Shown piece by piece: positions 24,673-30,822 of a DNA stretch of 64,000 bases. How positions within the stretch are numbered: the first letter of the stretch is position 1; every line of letters begins with the position of its first letter. The DNA is from Bacillota bacterium (GTDB lineage Bacteria > Bacillota > Clostridia > Christensenellales > UMGS416). A model generated the notes under the pieces. The model was not told where the DNA came from and ran no database searches. It saw only the letters and a program-made list of their open reading frames with translations. The translations under genes and the position numbers were made by a program. The stretch spans positions 18,918 to 82,917 of the forward strand of contig JAEYPH010000012.1 in NCBI GenBank assembly GCA_023410875.1, written 5' to 3'.

Positions 24673-24735
24673 AAAAAAAAGGAGACGGAGCATCGCTTAA
24701 GACGCATGAGCTGTGGCTCTCCCGTTTCCGTATCC
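24673..24735 (-). promoter_or_regulatory. Leader hairpin and intrinsic terminator upstream of the uracil permease (attenuator)
   Basis: Read on the minus strand, GGATACGGA pairs with TCCGTCTCC (8 of 9) and is followed by TTTTTTTT. Inside this stem are two further stems, GAGC-CACA-GCTC (24708-24719) and GCGTC-TTAAGC-GATGC (24690-24705), giving a three-way junction. The structure lies between the promoter at 24774-24802 and the permease start, so transcription can stop before the gene. No purine-riboswitch or clear PyrR consensus was recognised. Confidence 0.65.
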
Positions 24736-24773
24736 CTGTTCGCCGCGCCCATGGGCACAACGCAATTTTTTAG

Positions 24774-24802
24774 ATTTTAACACATCATTGGGGTGCAGGC
24801 AA
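24774..24802 (-). promoter_or_regulatory. Sigma-A type promoter of the uracil permease
   Basis: On the minus strand TTGCCT (24797-24802) and TAAAAT (24774-24779) are spaced by 17 bases. This places the transcript start near 24767 and gives a leader of about 155 bases. Confidence 0.65.
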
Positions 24803-24856
24803 TCGGTTTTTGTCGTTTTTTTGCCTTCTCTTGTGCAGCGGCCCAACCACTAGATG

Positions 24857-24885
24857 TTGCGCCGGCCACACCGCAAGGCTATAAT
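24857..24885 (+). promoter_or_regulatory. Sigma-A type promoter of the walJ-like gene
   Basis: TTGCGC at 24857-24862 and a perfect TATAAT at 24880-24885 are separated by 17 bases, about 38 bases before the TTG start codon. Confidence 0.75.
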
Positions 24886-24922
24886 GGTACACAATGACAA
24901 GTTCGAACACGGAGGATGTGGC

Positions 24923-25726
24923 TTGAGCCTATTGATGCGCCCGCTGTTTTCCGGCAGCAAGGGCAACGCCGCCTATGTGCAGGCCGGCGACGTGCGCCTG
25001 GTCGTGGATGCCGGCGTGTCCGCCTCACGCCTGGAGTGTGCGCTCAAGGAGATGGGTTGCGCGGCCGACCGGTTGGACGGCATCCTCATAAGCCACGAGC
25101 ACAGCGACCACATCAACGGCCTCAACATATTCGCCGCCAAGCACGGCGTGAAGATTTACGCCAACGCCGAGACATGGCGGGAGATGTCCCCCAAGCTGCT
25201 CCGGGTAGGCGCTCAGCAGCGGGTGGTCGTGGATTCCGGCAGCGATTTCTGCATCCGCGGACTCAATATAGAGACTTACGACAAGCCCCACGACGCCGTG
25301 CGCTCGTTGGGCTTCGGTTTTTATCACGGCGGCGTGCGCGGCGCCATCGTCACAGACCTGGGGTACATGCCCAAAACCCTGCTGCAGCGGCTGTGCGGCT
25401 GCCAGATGCTGCTGTTGGAAAGCAACTACGACGAGCAGATGCTGCTGTACGGCGGGTATCCCGAGTATCTGAAGCGCCGCATCCACGGCCGCCGGGGGCA
25501 CCTGAGCAACGATGCCTGCGGCCAGGCGCTGTGCGAACTTGTGAACGCCGGCGCGCGCCAGGTGGCGCTGATGCACCTAAGCGAGGAGAACAACACGCCG
25601 GAGCGGGCGCTGGGCACCGTGGAGCACATTCTGCTGCAGGCCGGCCTGAGGCCGGGGCGCGATGTGCGCCTGCTGGCGGCCTCGCAGGCGGGGCCTTGTG
25701 AAGAGATGGAATCATCTGCCGTCTAG
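24923..25726 (+). CDS. MBL-fold metallo-hydrolase (WalJ/YycJ-like)
   Basis: This 267-residue protein begins MSLLMRPLFSGSKGNAAYVQ and contains the metal-binding motif ILISHEHSDHINGLN (H-x-H-x-D-H). Other blocks are DKPHDAVRSLGFGFYHGG, AIVTDLGYMPKTLL and LLLESNYDEQML, with RRGHLSNDACGQAL and LMHLSEENNTPERAL near the end. This is the YycJ/WalJ type, a putative 5'-3' exonuclease-like hydrolase linked to cell-division and DNA-repair timing in Firmicutes. TTG 24923 has GGAGG 7 bases upstream; the ATGs further up lack one. The usual walRK neighbours are not here. Confidence 0.85.
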   Translation: MSLLMRPLFSGSKGNAAYVQAGDVRLVVDAGVSASRLECALKEMGCAADRLDGILISHEHSDHINGLNIFAAKHGVKIYANAETWREMSPKLLRVGAQQRVVVDSGSDFCIRGLNIETYDKPHDAVRSLGFGFYHGGVRGAIVTDLGYMPKTLLQRLCGCQMLLLESNYDEQMLLYGGYPEYLKRRIHGRRGHLSNDACGQALCELVNAGARQVALMHLSEENNTPERALGTVEHILLQAGLRPGRDVRLLAASQAGPCEEMESSAV

Positions 25727-25749
25727 CGGCAGGCAAAGGAGAATGTACT

Positions 25750-26076
25750 ATGCTATACGAACTGCGCATCTACCACATGCACCCGGGCCGGATGGCCGCC
25801 ATCCACAAGCGGTTCTCCGAGGTCACCATGGGGCTGTTCCGCCGGCACGGCATCCACGTGTGCGATTTCTGGACCGACGCCGACGGCGGTGAGCGGCTGT
25901 ACTATGTGTGCGCCTTTGCCGACCGCGCCGAACGCGACGCGGCCTTCGCGGCCTTCGGGGCGGACCCCGACTGGCAGAACGCCTTTACGGCCTCCCACGC
26001 CGACGGGCCCATCGTGGAGCGGGTGGAGAGCTACTTCATGAACCGGGTGGAGTATGTGAAGCCGGAGTGGAAATAA
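25750..26076 (+). CDS. NIPSNAP family protein
   Basis: This 108-residue dimeric alpha-beta barrel-type protein begins MLYELRIYHMHPGRMAAIHKRF and contains MGLFRRHGIHVCDFWTDADG and RDAAFAAFGADPDWQNAF. These are the typical (Y/E-L-R-x-Y), (F/W-x-T) and D-P-x-W blocks of NIPSNAP. Its function is unknown. It starts 23 bases after the WalJ-like gene behind AAAGGAG, and a terminator follows its stop. Confidence 0.88.
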   Translation: MLYELRIYHMHPGRMAAIHKRFSEVTMGLFRRHGIHVCDFWTDADGGERLYYVCAFADRAERDAAFAAFGADPDWQNAFTASHADGPIVERVESYFMNRVEYVKPEWK

Positions 26077-26095
26077 AGGGCTGTTGGATTTGCTG

Positions 26096-26120
26096 AGGGA
26101 GCCGGGTGCTCCCTTTTTTA
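26096..26120 (+). terminator. Rho-independent terminator after the NIPSNAP gene
   Basis: AGGGAGC and GCTCCCT pair around a CGGGT loop, followed by seven T residues. Confidence 0.92.
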
Positions 26121-26230
26121 TTAGGAAAGAAGGGGATGGTGAGTAGGAACCGAAGGTTCCGACCAGCCGTTGCGGTCTTCGGGCCGCAAGAGACGTAATA
26201 TACGAGAATTACCTGAATATTATTTATTTC

Positions 26231-26305
26231 TATAAAAGATGGGGCCGAAGGTTTCCAAAGGGCGATCGGAAAGCCCTTTGGTCGCGCCCGCAGGCGTGAA
26301 ATCCT
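26231..26305 (+). repeat. R1 two-hairpin repeat, copy D
   Basis: TATAAAAGATGGGGCCGAAGG is followed by the perfect 9-bp stem CCAAAGGGC/GCCCTTTGG, then GTCGCGCC-CGCA-GGCGTG and AAATCCTAATCC. It matches copy A base for base over the main stem. The remaining part of the 331-bp gap 26077-26408 holds the terminator above and two small hairpins (GGAACC-GAA-GGTTCC near 26147; TTGCGG/CCGCAA near 26170). Confidence 0.88.
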
Positions 26306-26408
26306 AATCCTTGCCATGAAATTGCGGTTGATATTTATGATAAACTTGTCCCATCAGATGAACCAAACCGGTTTTCACGGAGATAACAAAGCGAAGGAGG
26401 TGATGCGG

Positions 26409-26963
26409 ATGCAGGTGCAGGACATGGACGCCCTGGTGGACGCCCATGGCACGGCGGTGTACCGCTTTTGCCTTCGGCTGAGCGGCTGCAGCCAGGAGGC
26501 CGACGACCTGTTCCAGCAAACCTTCCTGCGGGCCACGGAGCTGTGCGAGCGCATCGACCCGGGCGCCAACCCCAAAGCTTTCCTGTTCTCCATCGCCGCG
26601 CGCATGGCCCAGCGCCGGCGGGGCCTGCTCTCCCGCCGGCAGCGCATCGCCCCCACCCAATCGCTGGACGACTGCCGCGCCGGAGCGGCCCCGGATGCCC
26701 CAGACCCCCAACGGCTGGAGGACGGCGTGGCGCGCGATGAGCTGCGGGCCCTGACGCTGCGGGCCATCGACGGCCTGCCGGACCGGCTGCGGCTGCCGGT
26801 CGTGCTCTTTTACGGCGAGGAGCTGTCGGTCGTGGAGATCGCGGGCATCCTTCACATCCCCCAGGGATCGGTCAAGAGCCGCCTGCACCGGGCCCGCACG
26901 CTGCTCAAGCAAAGATTGGAGGAGAACGGCTATGAATCGCAAACCGTCTTCGGCTCCACCTGA
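26409..26963 (+). CDS. ECF-type RNA polymerase sigma factor
   Basis: This 184-residue sigma-70 family protein has region 2 from about residue 8 (HGTAVYRFCLRLSGCSQEADD, then LFQQTFLRATELCERI). Region 4 runs from about residue 115 (LRAIDGLPDRLRLPVVLFY, VVEIAGILHIPQGSVKSRLH). Lacking regions 1 and 3, it is an extracytoplasmic-function sigma factor. ATG 26409 has AAGGAGG eight bases upstream; ATG 26403 is too close. The last 32 bases overlap the next gene, which encodes a candidate membrane anti-sigma factor, so it probably controls a membrane stress response. Confidence 0.9.
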   Translation: MQVQDMDALVDAHGTAVYRFCLRLSGCSQEADDLFQQTFLRATELCERIDPGANPKAFLFSIAARMAQRRRGLLSRRQRIAPTQSLDDCRAGAAPDAPDPQRLEDGVARDELRALTLRAIDGLPDRLRLPVVLFYGEELSVVEIAGILHIPQGSVKSRLHRARTLLKQRLEENGYESQTVFGST

Positions 26964-27273
26964 CGAAATGCACGACCTGCTGCGCTCGGCGCTGGCCACC
27001 CAGGCCCGGCCGGATGCGGCGATGATCGCGCAGCTGCGCCGGCAGATGCGCGCCAAACAGGCCCGCCGCCCCGGCGCGCTGCCGCTGCTGGCGGCACTGG
27101 CCGGCACGGCCATGACGGCGGCGCTCGTGTTCGCGCTGACGGTGCTGTTCCCCAACCCGCCGTGGAAGCAGATCGTACAAATCATGGGCGGTGTGTTTTG
27201 CGCCAGCACATGGCTTCTGGCCATCCTTAGCGCCAAATTAATGCCTGTGCATCAAGAAAGGGTATCGTTATGA
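26932..27273 (+). CDS. Small membrane protein, candidate anti-sigma factor
   Basis: This 113-residue protein has a charged N-terminal region (MHDLLRSALATQARPDAAMIAQLRRQMRAKQ) of about 45 residues, then membrane segments at about 50-70 and 82-102. It shares no HxxxCxxC zinc anti-sigma motif, but its place overlapping an ECF sigma gene and its cytoplasmic helix-plus-membrane layout fit an anti-sigma role by inference. ATG 26932 follows GGAGGAG. Its last four bases overlap the next start (ATGA type), which indicates translational coupling. Confidence 0.6.
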   Translation: MNRKPSSAPPDEMHDLLRSALATQARPDAAMIAQLRRQMRAKQARRPGALPLLAALAGTAMTAALVFALTVLFPNPPWKQIVQIMGGVFCASTWLLAILSAKLMPVHQERVSL

Positions 27274-28109
27274 ATTCGCTGTTGATATTGTTGCCTACGC
27301 TCTTCATCGTCGTGCTGTCCTTTGCGGCCATGGCCTTCCTGGGCGTGTGGACTTATCGCGATGCTCGGGCCCGGGGCCTGAACGCGGTGCTGTGGTTGCT
27401 GGTGGTGCTGCTGGCCCCCAGCCTCATAGGTCTTATCATCTATCTGGCCGTGGGCCGCAACCAATCCACGGCGCTGTGCGCCAGCTGCGGCGGGGGCCTG
27501 TCGGCCAACGACCAGTTTTGCCCCAAGTGCGGCGCCGCCGCCCGGGGCGAGGGTGTGGACGGCGACCATGCGCTACGGCCCATCGCCAGGGGCGGCAACC
27601 GTGGGCCGCTGATCGGCTTCTTCGTGTGCCTGGGGCTGACCGTGCTGCTGGTGCTGGCGATACTGGCCTCCGCCGTCCTGGCCCCGCTGCTTTACTTCGG
27701 CCACACGGGGTCCGTACGGGAGTTCCGAGAGTATGTCGCAGATGAGAACGTGTCCGCACCCAAGGGGATTATCGAGCGTGTTGCTGAATCCATGCAGGAT
27801 GAGAACCTCTCCATCGGCGTCATCGAAAACAAGTTTAACAACGAGTGGAGCATTCGCTTCGCCGTGCTGGCCGGCCAGCCCAACGCCGAGTTCAGCGTTG
27901 CGCAGGGTCAGCAGCTGGTCGTGAATAGCAAAAAGGCCAGCGGATCGCTGCATCTGATCATCTCCGACCCCGCAGGGGAACGCAACGAGATGCACGAGCT
28001 GACCGGCGGAGTGCAGCGCTTCACGCTGGAAGGGTTTGAGCCGGGCCAGATCAAGGTGGCGCTGATGGCCGAGGCCAAGGACGGCCAGATATCCATCGCG
28101 GTCAGGTGA
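27270..28109 (+). CDS. PLDc_N-type membrane protein with zinc ribbon
   Basis: This 279-residue protein has membrane helices at about 5-25 and 40-60, in the PLDc_N/DUF arrangement (TYRDARARGLNAVLWLLVV... then LIIYLAVGR). A zinc ribbon CASCGGGLSANDQFCPKCG follows near residues 70-88, then a third helix (about 112-140) and an extracellular domain of about 135 residues. That domain ends in AMLMAEAKDGQISIAVR-like beta structure. No family is recognised for the outer domain. It is the third gene of the ECF sigma operon, so it may be the target or sensor of that module. A terminator follows. Confidence 0.65.
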   Translation: MNSLLILLPTLFIVVLSFAAMAFLGVWTYRDARARGLNAVLWLLVVLLAPSLIGLIIYLAVGRNQSTALCASCGGGLSANDQFCPKCGAAARGEGVDGDHALRPIARGGNRGPLIGFFVCLGLTVLLVLAILASAVLAPLLYFGHTGSVREFREYVADENVSAPKGIIERVAESMQDENLSIGVIENKFNNEWSIRFAVLAGQPNAEFSVAQGQQLVVNSKKASGSLHLIISDPAGERNEMHELTGGVQRFTLEGFEPGQIKVALMAEAKDGQISIAVR

Positions 28110-28142
28110 CAGCCAGCGTTCGGTCCATTCAGCCATGCAAAA

Positions 28143-28173
28143 AAGGGAGCCGTTAGGCGGCGCCCTTTTTTAT
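28143..28173 (+). terminator. Rho-independent terminator after the ECF operon
   Basis: AAGGG-A-GCCG and CGGC-G-CCCTT pair with one internal mismatch around TTAGG, followed by TTTTTTATT. The remainder up to 28358 holds no recognisable gene. Confidence 0.75.
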
Positions 28174-28358
28174 TGAACCATGAGTAATAACTTTTGGTCT
28201 GCATTTTTTTCCATATCTAACTGGGAAAGCTGTTTTAGCTGATCACGTTTGCCGAAAATAACGGCGGAAACCTGCGCCTTGCTATTTTCTTTGCCAATCC
28301 AGAAATATAAGAGGCGAAGAACAACAGAAGCGGTCAATGGGGAGTGGATGCAGATATA

Positions 28359-29057
28359 TCAATTCTCAATAACCGTTAAAACATCGCCAGTCCTAATAAG
28401 CATTTCTTTGTTCCTAAATAACACGGTCATATTTTCATCCGTTACCGCAATAATATCAGTCGATGGCAACCAATCCACGAAGACATCCCCAGAGAAGATA
28501 GTCCTTGAGTAGTCACTACGCCTAAGCTTAATGGCACATTTCTTTCCTGTGAACAATTTGTAGGGATTATCGCCATTTTTCAAATCGAAGGTTTCTACCG
28601 CACCAAAAGATGCCGCTTTTTTCTCGCTTATCTTCGCCTCCGACATTACTTGGATATCAGAGATTTTTATTACTCCCTTATTTCTTACACTCTTTTTCCC
28701 ATTCATTTCAAAAAATACATAATCATCATTCATGGCGATAACCGCAGCTAAAGGGATTGCCCCCAAACCTCTATCCTGCAGCAAAAGCGATACCCATTTG
28801 CCTAAGAACGGCTGATATGGATTGGAAACTGCTTGTCGACATGGCACTGACTGACTTGCAATCTCATCTCTCAATAGATAATCTAAATCAACACCTAATA
28901 CACGGCAAAGCACCAGCAATTTTTCTGTTTCGGGATAGCCCTGCCCCAATTCCCACTTAGAAACCGACTGCCGTGTGATACTGCATTTTTCCGCTAATTG
29001 CTCTTGGGAAAGACCGCTTGCTTTCCGAAGCTCATACAGCTTTTCGCCAAAGGTCAT
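28359..29057 (-). CDS. XRE-family HTH transcriptional regulator
   Basis: This 232-residue protein has an N-terminal helix-turn-helix (residues about 5-60): LYELRKASGLSQEQLAEKCS, then ITRQSVSKWELGQGYPE. It resembles regulators of the type that read a second C-terminal domain. The C-terminal 150 residues (FLGKWVSLLLQDRGLGAIPL to the end) form a beta-rich domain of unknown type. The gene is much more AT-rich than most of the window, suggesting acquisition. No target operator could be identified. ATG at 29057 has only a weak upstream AAGGAG (29062-29067 region, minus strand). Confidence 0.8.
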   Translation of the reverse strand: MTFGEKLYELRKASGLSQEQLAEKCSITRQSVSKWELGQGYPETEKLLVLCRVLGVDLDYLLRDEIASQSVPCRQAVSNPYQPFLGKWVSLLLQDRGLGAIPLAAVIAMNDDYVFFEMNGKKSVRNKGVIKISDIQVMSEAKISEKKAASFGAVETFDLKNGDNPYKLFTGKKCAIKLRRSDYSRTIFSGDVFVDWLPSTDIIAVTDENMTVLFRNKEMLIRTGDVLTVIEN

Positions 29058-29440
29058 TTCATCAACTCCTTAATATTATGTAAAAATAGAATACACGCAC
29101 AGCGTTGTTTTTGCTACCAATCAAGCGTTGCACTTTCGCAACTTGAATGTGCAATCCATCAAAATAGTGGGGTATGTCCTATATTATAACAGATGGAATA
29201 GCGTACAAACATTTGCGATACCACGCCCAAGCCATCGAACCTCTTGTGAGATATTGGAGCGCAGCGAAGTATCCCCTGAGAAAGAAGGTCGCCTGAGAGG
29301 CATTCTTTGTGCACAAATCGCAGGGCAGAGCACCTTCATCCGCCGAAAACGACATCTCTGGCAACAGGTCTATCCCAAATGCAAAGCATCGTGTATTGTA
29401 TGGTCATCATCTATTACGGAAACGGCTGCGAGGAAAGACC
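29058..29440. other. Gene-free AT-rich stretch, 383 bp
   Basis: No coding sequence with a proper start and codon pattern is recognised. The only structure noted is a small stem GTTGC-ACTTTC-GCAAC near 29124-29140. It sits between the XRE regulator and the small membrane protein gene, which point away from each other, so it probably carries their promoters. Confidence 0.4.
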
Positions 29441-29791
29441 ATGAGATGGAGTAAAAAAGAAAAAAACATTCTTGCACTGGCATACTTCGTCCGGTATGGG
29501 TACATTGCGCTGATGTTTGCTTTGATTTTTATTATGGGTTTGCTTCAGCTCAGAACGGTTGCTAAATATTTCTTTTGCATCGCGATCATATTAGACGGCG
29601 TATATTATCTGGTTGGGAGGAAATTGAAGTTCAAGCACCTATACTGTGCCATGCAGAACGCATACCACCAAGAAATGACGCCGCACAACTCTGGAAACTA
29701 TCCTTCGCGAATGGAGAGGGATATATTTCTAATCGGAATCCTGTTCATTGGCCTAGGTACACTTGGAATCCTCGCGCTTTTATTTTTATGA
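29441..29791 (+). CDS. Small membrane protein of unknown function
   Basis: This 116-residue protein starts MRWSKKEKNILALAYFVRYG and has hydrophobic helices at about 10-32, 40-58 and 95-115. It carries no known domain. ATG 29441 has GAGGAAAG upstream; the longer frame from 29309 is Arg/Ser-rich and is rejected. Like the neighbouring XRE gene it is AT-rich, so the two may have arrived together. A bidirectional terminator follows. Confidence 0.55.
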   Translation: MRWSKKEKNILALAYFVRYGYIALMFALIFIMGLLQLRTVAKYFFCIAIILDGVYYLVGRKLKFKHLYCAMQNAYHQEMTPHNSGNYPSRMERDIFLIGILFIGLGTLGILALLFL

Positions 29792-29822
29792 ATGAATAAT
29801 CACAGCACAGTATCTTATAGAA

Positions 29823-29852
29823 AAAGAGCAAGGCAACACAGCCTTGCTCTTT
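29823..29852. terminator. Bidirectional rho-independent terminator
   Basis: AAAGAGCAAGGC and GCCTTGCTCTTT pair perfectly around AACACA, with A-rich and T-rich flanks. It separates the converging 29441 and 29876 genes. Confidence 0.9.
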
Positions 29853-29875
29853 TGATACGCTCCGTACTCGTGCGT

Positions 29876-30757
29876 TTAGTATTCCCCGCTCATGCACAGC
29901 TTCAGGTGCTCCAGCGCCTGGCGCATGTAGCGGCGGGGGTTGTCGGTGAACTCCACCTCGACGGACACGTTGCCCGTGTAGCCGATGTTTTTAAGGGCTG
30001 TGAGCACCGCCGTGTAATCCACAAAGCCCACGCCGCAGGGCAGGTTGCCACGGGTCAGGCCGTCGCTGTCCTTGGCGTGCACGTTGAAGATGCGGTCCTT
30101 GCCCAGCATATAGATGGCGGTCTCCACGTCGATGTGCTGGTTCATCAAATGGGCGGTGTCCAGCTGGATGCCCAGGTTGGGGCGGTTGGCGTCCTCCAGC
30201 AGCTTGAGCATGGCGTGGGGCGTGGAGCACAGAGAGCCGGGGAAGCACTCCATGGCGATGCGCAGGCCGTATTCGGCGGCGATGTCGCAGGCTTTGGCGA
30301 TCATGGTCGTGAAGAGGCTCCAGTCCTTGGCCCAGCTATAGTCGGCGGGCAGGTTGGTGGCGCGCTTCTCCGAAGGGGAGCCGGCGCGGTTGGGCCGTGC
30401 GCCAAAGGGGCCGGGGATGATGCAGGAGATCGTGCCGCAGCCCATGGCCTTCGCGGTGAGCGCGCACTTGCGGAACAGCTCCAGCTGGCGGGCCTGGGCG
30501 TCCGGGCAGGGGTTGTTCCATTCGCCGCTCTGGAACACCAGGCCGCCGGTCACAAGGCCGATGGCGCGGGCGTGTTCGCCGATGGAGCGGCTGACTTCCT
30601 CGGTAAAGAAGCCCTCCAGAGACTCCGGCGTGGTCAGATAATCCACGATGTCAAAACCCAGGGCCTTGACCTCATCGGCGATGAGCTGCAGGCTGCCGGG
30701 CGTGGGCATGTCTTCGGGCGTGGGCGTCCAGCCCCAGGCAACGGAACCGATCTTCAT
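29876..30757 (-). CDS. Sugar phosphate isomerase/epimerase (TIM barrel)
   Basis: This 293-residue protein begins MKIGSVAWGWTPTPEDMPTP and shows LRIAMECFPGSLCSTPHAML (metal-binding Glu), NLGIQLDTAHLMNQHIDVE (Asp-His), FNVHAKDSDGL (His) and VSVEVEFTDNPRR (final Glu). These are the four-ligand pattern of D-tagatose 3-epimerase/IolE-type TIM barrels. The substrate is unknown. ATG at 30757 follows AAGGAGG; the frame to 30790 lacks one. A palindrome lies about 50 bases upstream. Confidence 0.78.
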   Translation of the reverse strand: MKIGSVAWGWTPTPEDMPTPGSLQLIADEVKALGFDIVDYLTTPESLEGFFTEEVSRSIGEHARAIGLVTGGLVFQSGEWNNPCPDAQARQLELFRKCALTAKAMGCGTISCIIPGPFGARPNRAGSPSEKRATNLPADYSWAKDWSLFTTMIAKACDIAAEYGLRIAMECFPGSLCSTPHAMLKLLEDANRPNLGIQLDTAHLMNQHIDVETAIYMLGKDRIFNVHAKDSDGLTRGNLPCGVGFVDYTAVLTALKNIGYTGNVSVEVEFTDNPRRYMRQALEHLKLCMSGEY

Positions 30758-30808
30758 GGGTGCCTCCTTAAGCAAAAGGTGTGTTGTCACAGGAAGCGCG
30801 ACAACGAA

Positions 30809-30822
30809 GTTTACATGTAAAC
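30809..30822. promoter_or_regulatory. Perfect 14-bp palindrome GTTTACATGTAAAC
   Basis: It overlaps the end of the 30811 gene and lies about 52-65 bases upstream of the start codon of the epimerase-like gene on the minus strand. An adjacent GTTGTC/GACAAC pair (30783-30805) could form a hairpin. A role as a repressor site for the epimerase gene is an inference. Confidence 0.4.

Noticed and set aside
24610..24790. Purine riboswitch in the permease leader
   Set aside because: The conserved loop and junction sequences of the purine family are not present, only a general three-way fold.
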